NCBI RefSeq assembly: GCF_900104175.1
Contig: NZ_FNIX01000002.1
Coordinates: forward strand, 248,001 to 312,000
Length of the DNA: 64,000 nucleotides
From: Lentzea jiangxiensis
Lineage (GTDB): Bacteria > Actinomycetota > Actinomycetes > Mycobacteriales > Pseudonocardiaceae
Direction: 5' to 3'
In this document: positions 1-7,799 of the stretch, piece by piece
Layout: every line of letters starts with the position of its first letter
Position numbering within the stretch: the stretch's first letter is position 1
Notes under the pieces: generated by a model
Database searches by the model: none
The model's input: the letters and a program-made list of their open reading frames with translations, nothing else
Told to the model about the DNA's origin: nothing
Position numbers and translations under genes: made by a program

Positions 1-158
1 TGGTCGCCGTGATCGGGTACACGGCGTTCCTGGCCGGGCCTCCGTTGGTCGGGTTCCTCGGGAACGGCGTGGGTGTGTTGAAGGCTCTGCTCATCGTGCC
101 GTTGCTGTTGCTGCCCGCTTTGGCGTTGGTGCCGATGTTGAGGCCGGTCAAGAGCTGA
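1..158 (+). CDS. MFS transporter, C-terminal end (partial)
   Basis: The reading frame is open from the window edge (first full codon at base 3) to TGA at 156-158, giving 51 residues. The translation contains GYTAFLAGPPLVGFLG followed by a hydrophobic stretch and a short basic tail, RPVKS. The GY-FLAGPP-GFL pattern and the final membrane helix are typical of the last two helices of major facilitator superfamily permeases. The substrate cannot be told from this fragment. A strong hairpin follows, so it is probably not co-transcribed with the pectin operon. Confidence 0.6.
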   Translation, partial: VAVIGYTAFLAGPPLVGFLGNGVGVLKALLIVPLLLLPALALVPMLRPVKS

Positions 159-202
159 CCACCGCGCCGTCGCGGAGCTACGACGGCAGCACCGCTCTCC
201 TG

Positions 203-246
203 CCGTCCGCGTGCCACGGGGTCTCCCGTCGCACGCGGACGGTTTT
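203..246 (+). terminator. Rho-independent terminator after MFS gene
   Basis: A perfect 12-bp stem (203-214 with 231-242) encloses a 16-nt loop and is followed by TTTTGTTT. It closes the MFS gene and insulates the pectin operon. Confidence 0.85.
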
Positions 247-317
247 GTTTGTGGCGCGTGGACGAGCTGGACATGAGTTCACGAACATGAATTGATCAAT
301 CGCTGATCCACCTCACC

Positions 318-383
318 GTGAATTCGACGGCGTTCGATTCGAACAATCGTCGAACGCCGGGTCGAATTGTCGAATGAATTCAC
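318..383. promoter_or_regulatory. Nested inverted repeats, candidate pectin operator
   Basis: Within this AT-richer stretch, GTGAATTC (318-325) is mirrored by GAATTCAC (376-383), and GGCGTTCGA (329-337) by TCGAACGCC (350-358) across a 12-nt spacer. The 17-mer TTCGATTCGAACAATCG at 333-349 recurs on the opposite strand, with one mismatch, between the divergent pectate lyase genes at 7705-7721. The block lies just upstream of the operon promoter, so it is a likely regulator binding region. The regulator is not identified. Confidence 0.6.
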
Positions 384-387
384 TTCG

Positions 388-416
388 TTGACGCACGCCG
401 GACGCATTCGTAATAC
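388..416 (+). promoter_or_regulatory. Promoter of the pectin operon
   Basis: TTGACG (388-393), a 17-nt spacer and TAATAC (411-416) form a near-consensus sigma-70 promoter. The predicted transcript starts near 423, about 54 nt before the ATG at 477, which is preceded by GAAGGG. Confidence 0.75.
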
Positions 417-476
417 TCGTTTCACGATCGTGGACGCTGTTCAAGAATGTGAATCCTTTGCGAAGGGTATTCCGTC

Positions 477-2660
477 ATGCGGCTTTTCGTTGGCGCGCTG
501 GCTGTGGCCTGCGCGTGCACCGGGGTGGTGAGCGTTCCCGCGCACGCCGGCCACGACCCCGCCCGGCAGGTGCTGCCCGCGGGTGACGGCTGGGGGTCGG
601 CCGGCACGGGGACCACCGGTGGTGCGGCGGCGCCCAGGGGGAACGTGCACGAGGTGCGCACGCGGGCCGAGCTCGTCGCGGCGCTCGCGGCTCCGGCGCC
701 GCGCATCATCAAGGTCAAGGGTGTGATCGACGCGAACAGCGGCGATGACGGGAAACCGCTGCGGTGTGAGGACTACGCGACGGACGGGTACACGCTGGCC
801 GGGTACCTCGCGGCCTACGACCCCGCCGTGTGGGGGTGGGAACGCGAGCCCGAGGGGGTGCTGGAGGAGGCGCGGAAGGCTTCGGCGAAGAAGCAGGAAG
901 CCGTCATCGCGCTCGACGTGCCGTCGGACACCACGATCGTCGGCGTCGGCGGCGGGGCCGGGATCACGGGCGGGAGCCTGCGGATCCACAACGTGCGCAA
1001 CGTGATCGTGCGCAACCTGACCTTCCGCGACACCCGCGACTGCTTCCCGCAGTGGGATCCCACCGACAACAGCCCCGGGGCGCCTCCCGGCAACTGGAAC
1101 TCGCTCTACGACTCGGTGTCGGTCCAGCGCTCCGAGAACGTGTGGGTGGACCACAGCACGTTCACCGACGAGCCGAACGTCGACAGCACCCAGCCGCTCC
1201 ACTTCGGACGGCCCTACCAGGTGCACGACGGGCAGCTCGACATCACCAACGGCAGCGACCTGGTCACCGTGTCGCGCAACGTCTTCGCCGAGCACGGCAA
1301 GACGATGCTGATCGGGTCGTCGAACTCGTCCACGACCGACCCGGGCAAGCTCAGGGTCTCCGTGCACCACAACGTCTTCCGCAACGTGCTGGAGCGCGCG
1401 CCGCGGGTGCGGTTCGGGCAGGTGCACGTCTACAACAACCTCTACGAGGGCGCGCAGACCTACAGCTGGGGCGTCGGCGTCAAGTCGCAGATCGTCGCGC
1501 AGAACAACTTCGTCAAGGGCATCGCACCGGAGAAGGTCGTCTACAACTGGGGCGGCACGGCGATCACCGACACCGGCAACCTCCTCGACGGGCGGCCGTT
1601 CAGCTTCGTGAACGCTCACAACGCCGCGTTCCCCGACAAGGCGCTCGGCACGGACGCGGGCTGGACGCCGACGCTGGCCCGCGGCCTCGAACCCGCGCAC
1701 CGCGTCAAGCACCTGAAGGCGGGCGCGCAGCCGGCGGGACGTCACCTCGTCGTCGGCAAGGGCTTCCCGTCCGTCCAGGCCGCGATCGACGCGGCGCCAG
1801 CTGGAGCCGTGATCACGGTGCCCGAGGGCGTGCACCGCGAGGTCGTGAAGATCCCGGGCAACAAGCAGAACCTCACGCTGCGCGGCGCCACCGGCAACGC
1901 CGCGGACGTCGTGATCGACTACGACAACGCCAGCGGGACGAAGAAACCCGACGGCACGACATACGGCACCACCGGCAGCGCGACGGCGACCATCGCCGCG
2001 GACGGGTTCACCGCGAAGGACATCACCTTCCGCAACTCGTTCGACCGCGCGAAGCACCCGGAGATCACGGCCACCCAGGCCGTCGCGGTCAAGGCCACCG
2101 GTGACCGGGTGTTGTTCGACCGCGTCCGGTTCGAGGGCCACCAGGACACCTTGTACGCGGACACGCCGTCCACGACGGCCCGGTCGCGCCAGTACTACCG
2201 GGACTGCGCGATCACCGGTGACGTCGACTTCCTCTTCGGGCGGGCGACGGCGGTCTTCGAACGGGCGACCATCACGGCGCTGAGCCGCGGCCAGGACCCC
2301 AACGGGTACGTGACCGCGGCGAGCACCCGCAGGGACAACCCGCACGGCTTCCTGATCGTCGACTCGAAGATCCGCAGCGACGCCCCGGCCGGGACGTACT
2401 TCCTCGGCAGGCCGTGGCACCCCGGCGGTGACCCGGACGCGATCGCCCAGGTCGTCATCCGCGACACCGAACTGCCGGCGGCGATCAAGGCCGGGCCGTG
2501 GACGGACATGTCCGGCTTCCCGTGGCGGGGCGCCAGGTTCGCGGAGTACCGCAACACCGGGCCTGGCGCGGGCACGAACGCCGACCGCCCCCAGCTCACC
2601 GACGAGCAGGCGCGCCGGCACACCAGGGCGGCCTACCTGGGCGGGTGGAACCCGGCGTGA
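477..2660 (+). CDS. Secreted pectate lyase (PL1) - pectinesterase (CE8) fusion
   Basis: The protein has 727 residues and a Sec signal peptide ending near AHA (residue 24). The first half (about 45-370) is a PL1 pectate lyase beta-helix with WVDHSTF near 222, a Ca-site-like region, VHHN and the catalytic-arginine block RAPRVRFG near 306. The second half (about 420-720) is a CE8 pectin methylesterase with GHQDTLY near 555, the catalytic Asp pair region ITGDVDFLFG near 580 and LGRPWHP near 642. One polypeptide could therefore remove methyl esters and cleave the resulting polygalacturonate by beta-elimination. It is the first gene of a five-gene operon with overlapping stop-start codons, suggesting it feeds the importer that follows. 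The ATG at 477 is supported by a GAAGGG ribosome site. Confidence 0.9.
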   Translation: MRLFVGALAVACACTGVVSVPAHAGHDPARQVLPAGDGWGSAGTGTTGGAAAPRGNVHEVRTRAELVAALAAPAPRIIKVKGVIDANSGDDGKPLRCEDYATDGYTLAGYLAAYDPAVWGWEREPEGVLEEARKASAKKQEAVIALDVPSDTTIVGVGGGAGITGGSLRIHNVRNVIVRNLTFRDTRDCFPQWDPTDNSPGAPPGNWNSLYDSVSVQRSENVWVDHSTFTDEPNVDSTQPLHFGRPYQVHDGQLDITNGSDLVTVSRNVFAEHGKTMLIGSSNSSTTDPGKLRVSVHHNVFRNVLERAPRVRFGQVHVYNNLYEGAQTYSWGVGVKSQIVAQNNFVKGIAPEKVVYNWGGTAITDTGNLLDGRPFSFVNAHNAAFPDKALGTDAGWTPTLARGLEPAHRVKHLKAGAQPAGRHLVVGKGFPSVQAAIDAAPAGAVITVPEGVHREVVKIPGNKQNLTLRGATGNAADVVIDYDNASGTKKPDGTTYGTTGSATATIAADGFTAKDITFRNSFDRAKHPEITATQAVAVKATGDRVLFDRVRFEGHQDTLYADTPSTTARSRQYYRDCAITGDVDFLFGRATAVFERATITALSRGQDPNGYVTAASTRRDNPHGFLIVDSKIRSDAPAGTYFLGRPWHPGGDPDAIAQVVIRDTELPAAIKAGPWTDMSGFPWRGARFAEYRNTGPGAGTNADRPQLTDEQARRHTRAAYLGGWNPA

Positions 2661-3532
2661 GGACCCGCACCTGGGCGCCCTACGCCCTGATCGCCCCGAC
2701 GCTCGTGCTGATGGCGGTCTTCCTGGTCTACCCGATCGCGAGCGTCGCCTGGTTCAGCCTGCGGCAGCACACCGTCACGCAGCCGTGGAAGAACGGGTTC
2801 ATCGGCTTCGAGAACTTCCGGCGGATGCTGTTCGAGGACCAGCTGTTCTGGCAGAGCCTCGTGTTCAGCGCCAAGTGGGTCGTGGTCGAGGTCGGCCTGC
2901 AGCTGGTGCTGGGCCTGGTGCTCGCCCTGATCGTCAACGAGACGTTCGTGGGCAGGGCACTGGCGCGAGCGCTGGTGTTCTCGCCGTGGGCGGTGTCGGG
3001 CGTGCTCACGACCGGTATCTGGATCCTGCTCTACAACCCGTCGACGGGCGTCTTCCAGCAGCTCGCGCAGTGGGGCATCGGTGACCCGGGCACGTCGGTG
3101 CTCGGCGACCCGGCGACCGTGTTCCCCGCGACCGTCGTCACCGAGCTGTGGCGCGGTGTGCCGTTCTTCGCGATCCTGCTGCTCGCCGACCTGCAGACCA
3201 TCCCGAAAGACCTGTACGAGGCCGCGAGCGTCGACGGTGCCGGTAGGTGGCGCCGGTTCGTGAGCGTCACGCTGCCGCACCTGCGCGACGCGATCGTGCT
3301 GTCCACGTTGCTCAGAGCGGTGTGGGAGTTCAACAACGTCGACCTCATCTACACGCTCACCGGTGGTGGCCCGGCGAACCAGACCACCACGCTGCCGCTG
3401 TACGTGGCGCGCAAGGCCGTCGACTCGCACGACTTCGGCTACGGCTCGGCGCTCACGATGGCGGGCTTCGTGATCCTGCTGTTCTTCTCGATCCTCTACC
3501 TGAGGCTGTCCAAGTTCGGGAGCCGGGCATGA
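2657..3532 (+). CDS. ABC sugar importer permease 1 (MalF-type)
   Basis: This 291-residue inner-membrane permease has about six membrane segments. Near residue 188 it carries the EAA loop (EAASVDGAG) that contacts an ABC ATPase. The GTG at 2657 overlaps the TGA of the lyase-esterase gene (GTGA), so translation is probably coupled. Together with the next permease and lipoprotein it forms a CUT1-type oligosaccharide importer. Its position behind a pectin-degrading enzyme suggests unsaturated or saturated oligogalacturonides as substrate; this is inference. No ATPase gene is present in the operon. Confidence 0.9.
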   Translation: MRTRTWAPYALIAPTLVLMAVFLVYPIASVAWFSLRQHTVTQPWKNGFIGFENFRRMLFEDQLFWQSLVFSAKWVVVEVGLQLVLGLVLALIVNETFVGRALARALVFSPWAVSGVLTTGIWILLYNPSTGVFQQLAQWGIGDPGTSVLGDPATVFPATVVTELWRGVPFFAILLLADLQTIPKDLYEAASVDGAGRWRRFVSVTLPHLRDAIVLSTLLRAVWEFNNVDLIYTLTGGGPANQTTTLPLYVARKAVDSHDFGYGSALTMAGFVILLFFSILYLRLSKFGSRA

Positions 3533-4410
3533 CCCAGACGCTGATCCGCCCGGAAACGCCGGTCGTGCCACCGCCGTCGCGGCCGAGGCGCTCGAAGCAC
3601 CGCGACCCGAGCCGGTTCTTCCGGCTGCACCTGCCACTGGTGCTCTACCTGTTGTTCACGCTCATCCCGTTCTACTGGATGCTGGTGTTCGCGGTGCGGC
3701 CCGCGGGGGAGACCTCGCTCGTGCCGTGGCCGATCACGTTCGAGCACTTCGACACGGTGTGGAACGGCGTCGGCTTCGGGTTGTTCTTCCAGAACAGCCT
3801 GATCATCGGCGTCGGCACCCTCGTCACGGTCACGGTGTTCGCGCTGATGGGCGGCTACGCGCTGGCGCGGTTCAAGTTCCGGGGCCAGCGGGTGTTCCTG
3901 CTCGCGTTGCTGTGCACGCAGTTCATCCCCGGCGCGATGATGCTGATCCCGTTGTTCGTGATCTTCAAGTCCGCCGGGCTGCTCAACAGCCTGACGGGGC
4001 TCATCATCGCGGACACCGCGTTCCAGCTGCCGCTCGCGCTGATCCTGATGAGCGGGTTCGTGCGCAACGTGCCGGTGGAGCTCGAAGAAGCGGCGATGGT
4101 CGACGGCTGCACGAGGCTGCGGGCGTTCTTCGCGGTCACGCTGCCGCAGCTGCGCCCGGCGCTGGTGGCGGTCGGGTCGTTCGCGTTCATCGGTGCCTGG
4201 AACAACTTCCTGTTCGCGCTGATGTTCGCGAGCAAGCAGGACAAGTTCACGTTGCCGGTCGGGCTGAGCTACGCCCTCGGCGAGTTCAACACCGACTTCG
4301 GGGCGCTCGCGGCCGGCGGCGTCGTCGCCGCGGTGCCCGTCGTGCTGGTTTTCGCCGTGGTGCAGCGGTTCCTGGTGCAGGGACTGAGCGCCGGCGCGGT
4401 CAAGGGATGA
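3529..4410 (+). CDS. ABC sugar importer permease 2 (MalG-type)
   Basis: This 293-residue CUT1 permease starts at ATG 3529, overlapping the previous stop (ATGA). A proline- and arginine-rich cytoplasmic N-terminus precedes the first helix (LVLYLLFTLIPFYWMLVF). The EAA motif reads EEAAMVDGCTRLRAFFAVTLPQ, split here as EEAAMVDGC and FFAVTLPQ. It pairs with the upstream permease. As in other MalG-type subunits it ends with a short QGLSAGAVKG tail. Confidence 0.9.
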   Translation: MTQTLIRPETPVVPPPSRPRRSKHRDPSRFFRLHLPLVLYLLFTLIPFYWMLVFAVRPAGETSLVPWPITFEHFDTVWNGVGFGLFFQNSLIIGVGTLVTVTVFALMGGYALARFKFRGQRVFLLALLCTQFIPGAMMLIPLFVIFKSAGLLNSLTGLIIADTAFQLPLALILMSGFVRNVPVELEEAAMVDGCTRLRAFFAVTLPQLRPALVAVGSFAFIGAWNNFLFALMFASKQDKFTLPVGLSYALGEFNTDFGALAAGGVVAAVPVVLVFAVVQRFLVQGLSAGAVKG

Positions 4411-4421
4411 GGGAGAGAAGC

Positions 4422-5690
4422 ATGAGAAGACTGCTGCTCGCGCTGGCGCTCGTGCTGAGCGCCTGCTCCGCGGGAGGGGACGGACCCACGACGATCACGT
4501 TCTGGGACAACAACGGCGGCCCCGGCCGCACGCCGATCTACCAGGAGCTGATCAAGAGGTTCGAGGCCGCGAACCCGGACGTCAAGGTCGAGTACGTCGG
4601 CATCCCCAGCTCGTCGGTGCAGCAGAAGTACGACACGGCCATCGCCGGCGGCTCCACCCCGGACGTCGGCGGCGTCACGACGTCCTACCTCGCGCACCTG
4701 GTCGGCCAGGACGCGCTCGAGCCGGCCGACGAGCGGATCGAGAGCGGCCCGCTCAAGGGCAAGCTGCTGAACGGCCTGCTGGAGACCGTGCGGCAGACCG
4801 CGCCGGACGGCAAGCTCTACGCCGTCCCCGCGTCGGGCAACATGGACGTGATCTGGTACCGCTCCGACCGCTTCGAGGAAGCCAAGATCGCCGAGCCGTC
4901 CACCTGGGACGAGCTGGCGAACGCGGCTGTGCGGCTGACCAACCCGGCGGCCAACCAGTACGGCTTCACGATCCGCGGTGGCGCCGGCTCGGTCTTCCAA
5001 CTGCTGTCCGAGGCGTACTCCTACTCGGGCGTCGAGAAGTTCTACGAGGGCGGCAGGAGCACCGTCGCCGACCCGCGCAACGCCGAGCTCGTGCGGAAGG
5101 TGGCCGAGCTGTACAAGAAGGCCACGCCCGAGGCCGACGTGAACAACAACTACACCCAGATGGTCGCCCAGTTCACCGGGGGCACGGTGGCCATGATGCA
5201 CCACAACCTCGGTTCCACCGCCGACGTCATGAAGGCGCTCGGCCCGGAGCGGGTCGCCGCCATGCCGCTGCCGAAGGGACCTTCGGGCAAGCGGACCGTC
5301 GTGCCGAACCCGACCGACGGCTTCGCGGTGTTCAAGGGCAGCCGGAACCCGGACGCGGCCTGGAAGTTCGTCGAGTTCCTGACCTCTGCCGAGAGCAACG
5401 GCCACTGGAACGAGAAGGTCGGCCAGATCCCCGCCAACACCGACGTCCGCGGCGCGGAGTGGATCCAGAAGAACGCGGCCGTGAAGATGGCGCTCGGCGT
5501 GCTGGAGGACCCGGCGACCGTGCTCGTGCCCGCGCCGGTCTACCTGCCCGAGTACTCGTCGATCACCAAGACCGACACCGAGCCGATGTACCAGAAGGTG
5601 CTGCTCGGGCAGATGTCCGCGCAGGAGTTCCTCGACCAGCTCGCGGCCAAGCTCACGACCGCCCAGCAGGACTGGGAGAAGCGCAGGTGA
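4422..5690 (+). CDS. ABC sugar importer solute-binding lipoprotein
   Basis: This is a 422-residue family-1 extracellular solute-binding protein. The signal sequence ends in the lipobox LSAC with the lipidated Cys at residue 15. The mature part begins TTITFWDNNGGPGRTP, the usual sugar-binding-protein N-terminus. Two ATGs are in frame (4407 and 4422). The second was chosen because GGGAGAGAAG lies just before it and the peptide then begins MRRLL. It delivers ligand to the two permeases. A pectin-derived oligouronide is likely from context but not shown by the sequence. Confidence 0.88.
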   Translation: MRRLLLALALVLSACSAGGDGPTTITFWDNNGGPGRTPIYQELIKRFEAANPDVKVEYVGIPSSSVQQKYDTAIAGGSTPDVGGVTTSYLAHLVGQDALEPADERIESGPLKGKLLNGLLETVRQTAPDGKLYAVPASGNMDVIWYRSDRFEEAKIAEPSTWDELANAAVRLTNPAANQYGFTIRGGAGSVFQLLSEAYSYSGVEKFYEGGRSTVADPRNAELVRKVAELYKKATPEADVNNNYTQMVAQFTGGTVAMMHHNLGSTADVMKALGPERVAAMPLPKGPSGKRTVVPNPTDGFAVFKGSRNPDAAWKFVEFLTSAESNGHWNEKVGQIPANTDVRGAEWIQKNAAVKMALGVLEDPATVLVPAPVYLPEYSSITKTDTEPMYQKVLLGQMSAQEFLDQLAAKLTTAQQDWEKRR

Positions 5691-6832
5691 TCGAACGGGT
5701 AGCGGTGCGCACGTTCACCACGACGGCGTGCACCTCGGTCGACGCGGAGGGGCACCGGCACCCGGCACCCGAGCACGAGGTCACCGAGGCGCTGCTGGAG
5801 ATCACCGACACCGACGGCGCCACCGGCTACTGCGCCGTGCAGCCCGACCAGGTCCGCCCGGCGGTGCTGGACAAGCACGTGCGGCCGGTGCTGCTGGGAC
5901 AGGACCCGTGGGACCGCGAACGGCTCTGGCGGCTGCTCGCGAGGCGTCAACGCGGCTCGCACGGCGGTTTCACCGACCGCGCGCTCGGGTTCGTCGACAC
6001 GGCGCTGTGGGACCTGGTGGCGCGCAAGGCGGGACTGCCCGCGTGGAAGCTCGCCGGTGGCGCGCGCGACCGGATCCCGGCCTACGCCAGCACGATGTGC
6101 GGCGACACGGACGGCCTGGCGACGCCGGGGGACTACGCGGACTTCGCGAAGCACCTCGTGTCGGTGGGCTACCGGGCGATCAAGCTGCACACCTGGATGC
6201 CGCCGGTCCCCGGCGCGCCGAGCGTCTCGCGGGACGTCGAGGCGTGCCGGGCCGTGCGGGAGGCGGTCGGACCGGACGTCGCGCTGATGCTCGACGCGAG
6301 CCACTGGTACTCCCGCACGGAGGCGCTGCGGCTCGGCAGGGCGTTGCAGGAGCTCGACTACTACTGGTTCGAGGAACCGATGGAGGAGGCGTCGGTCAGC
6401 TCCTACCGGTGGCTCGCGGACCAGCTGGACATCCCGGTGATCGGTCCGGAGGTGGCGTGGGGCAAGCACCACACGCGCGCCGAGTGGATCAGCTCGGGGG
6501 CCTGCGACGTCCTGCGCGCGGGTCCGGCGGGAAGCGGCGGGATCACGCCGGTGCTCAAGACCGTGCACCTCGCCGAGGCGTTCAACGTCGACTGCGAGAT
6601 CCACGGCAACGGGTCGGCGAGCCTGACCGTGCTCGGCGCGACCGATGCGGGACGGTGGTACGAACGGGGGCTGCTGCACCCGCACGTCGACTTCGACCGG
6701 GTTCCGCCGCACCGCGGCTCGATCGTCGACCCGCTGGACGACAACGGGAACGTGACCCTCCCGGTCCGGCCGGGAATCGGGGACGACTGGAATTTCGAAC
6801 ACATCGGAGTTCACACTCTTGAAGAATGGTGA
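5687..6832 (+). CDS. Enolase-superfamily (mandelate racemase group) enzyme
   Basis: The protein has 381 residues, starts at GTG 5687 and overlaps the lipoprotein stop (GTGA). The fold is the mandelate racemase-type barrel: IKLH in place of the usual K-x-K, metal ligands at MLDAS, FEEPM and IGPEVAWG, a possible dyad Asp at GACDVL, and a C-terminal HGNGSAS. Such enzymes abstract a proton next to a carboxylate, and many dehydrate sugar acids. At the end of a pectin operon, a uronic- or aldonic-acid dehydratase or cycloisomerase acting on galacturonate-derived acids is plausible. The exact reaction cannot be read from the sequence. Confidence 0.75.
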   Translation: MIERVAVRTFTTTACTSVDAEGHRHPAPEHEVTEALLEITDTDGATGYCAVQPDQVRPAVLDKHVRPVLLGQDPWDRERLWRLLARRQRGSHGGFTDRALGFVDTALWDLVARKAGLPAWKLAGGARDRIPAYASTMCGDTDGLATPGDYADFAKHLVSVGYRAIKLHTWMPPVPGAPSVSRDVEACRAVREAVGPDVALMLDASHWYSRTEALRLGRALQELDYYWFEEPMEEASVSSYRWLADQLDIPVIGPEVAWGKHHTRAEWISSGACDVLRAGPAGSGGITPVLKTVHLAEAFNVDCEIHGNGSASLTVLGATDAGRWYERGLLHPHVDFDRVPPHRGSIVDPLDDNGNVTLPVRPGIGDDWNFEHIGVHTLEEW

Positions 6833-6833
6833 G

Positions 6834-6862
6834 AAAAGCCCCGGCGCCGCGCCGGGGCTTTT
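6834..6862. terminator. Bidirectional terminator
   Basis: A perfect 13-bp stem (6834-6846 with 6850-6862) has A4 on one side, T4 on the other and a 3-nt loop. It lies between the convergent enolase-family and PL3 genes and can stop transcription from both sides. Confidence 0.9.
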
Positions 6863-6865
6863 CCT

Positions 6866-7630
6866 CTACCGATAGGTGATGTCCGAGGACTTGAACAGGC
6901 AGTGGGTGCTGTCGGAACCGGTTCCGATTTTCTTCGGCTCACCGCTCGTGACACCCTGGTACTTGTCGCAGACAGCGATCTTCCTGCTGCTGTCGCCGAC
7001 GATGGTGATCCGCGAGAACCGCGCGGTGTCGCCGTAGTTGGTGTTGATGCCGGCGAGGTTCTTGCCAGGGGAGAACGCCGTGACGTTCTCCACCACGACG
7101 TGCCGCTTGTGCTGGGTCTTGCAGTTGCCGCAGGACCGGTAGAGCTTGCCGAAGTCGTCCACCTGGAAGTTGCGGATGATCATCGTGCCCGGCCCGTTGT
7201 GCTGGAACACCTTGTCGGAGGCCTTGCGCGCGCCGCCACCGCTGATGGTCATGGTCTGCGAGGACGACGTGCCCTTGAACGTGGCCGCGTCCTCGCCGAC
7301 GTCCTCCCACCACACGTTGGTGAGCGTGCACGTGCCGAGGCAGTGGACGCCGTCCGCGGCCGGCGCGCCGAGCACGACGTTCTTCAGCGTCGCGCCGTCG
7401 GCCAGCTGGAAGATCGGGTCCTGGCCCTCGTTCTGGCCGCCGGAACCGAGGTTGCCGGTGCCGTGGAACCGCTGCATGCCTCCGTCGTACGTGCCGGCCC
7501 CGACCTTGATGGTCGCGCCGACGGGTTTCGGTCCCGTCGGCGTCGGGAACGTGCTGCCCGCCGCTTGTGCCACAGGGGCGAGAAACGCGGCCAACGCCGT
7601 GGCCAGAACCGCTGTCAGAACTTTCTTCAT
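6866..7630 (-). CDS. Secreted pectate lyase, family PL3
   Basis: The protein has 254 residues, with signal peptide MKKVLTAVLATALAAFLAP ending near AQAA. Characteristic PL3 stretches are visible: an N-terminal ATIKVGAGTYDGGMQRF, ENEGQDPIF-like NEGQDPIFQLADGATLKNV, and WWEDVGEDAATFKG, with paired cysteines (CLGTC, CGNCK). PL3 enzymes cleave polygalacturonate by Ca-dependent beta-elimination and need no large catalytic domain. It is transcribed divergently from the PL1 gene at 7800 from a shared control region. Confidence 0.88.
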   Translation of the reverse strand: MKKVLTAVLATALAAFLAPVAQAAGSTFPTPTGPKPVGATIKVGAGTYDGGMQRFHGTGNLGSGGQNEGQDPIFQLADGATLKNVVLGAPAADGVHCLGTCTLTNVWWEDVGEDAATFKGTSSSQTMTISGGGARKASDKVFQHNGPGTMIIRNFQVDDFGKLYRSCGNCKTQHKRHVVVENVTAFSPGKNLAGINTNYGDTARFSRITIVGDSSRKIAVCDKYQGVTSGEPKKIGTGSDSTHCLFKSSDITYR

Positions 7631-7669
7631 GTGCGCTCCGCTTGCAGGTGGATGCGCGGCGGTAATTCA

Positions 7670-7697
7670 ATCCTAGGGCGGGTGCCGGTCGAGTCAA
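7670..7697 (-). promoter_or_regulatory. Promoter of PL3 gene
   Basis: On the minus strand, TTGACT (7697-7692), a 16-nt spacer and TAGGAT (7675-7670) form a good promoter about 40 nt before the ATG at 7630. Its -35 box is one arm of the inverted repeat described at 7692-7741. Confidence 0.7.
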
Positions 7698-7741
7698 CCG
7701 ATTTCGATTGTTCGAGTCGAATATCGTCGAACTGGTTGACC
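7692..7741. promoter_or_regulatory. Divergent control region between PL3 and PL1
   Basis: GTCAACC (7693-7699) and GGTTGAC (7734-7740) form an inverted repeat whose arms supply the -35 boxes of both divergent genes (TTGACT leftward, TTGACC rightward). Between them lies the 17-mer (minus strand 7721-7705, TTCGACTCGAACAATCG) that matches 333-349 at 16 of 17 positions. A protein bound here could control both lyases at once. The rightward -10 is weak (TTGTGT, 7759-7764). Confidence 0.65.
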
Positions 7742-7799
7742 GTTGCCTTTGTGGCTGGTTGTGTGGTTTGCACCGCCGCTCACGAATTGGGAGCGTGGA

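Noticed and set aside
441-2621. Long open frame antisense to the lyase-esterase gene
   Set aside because: Arises from high third-position GC; Arg/Val/Asp-rich with no motifs. The same holds for the other long antisense frames in the window.
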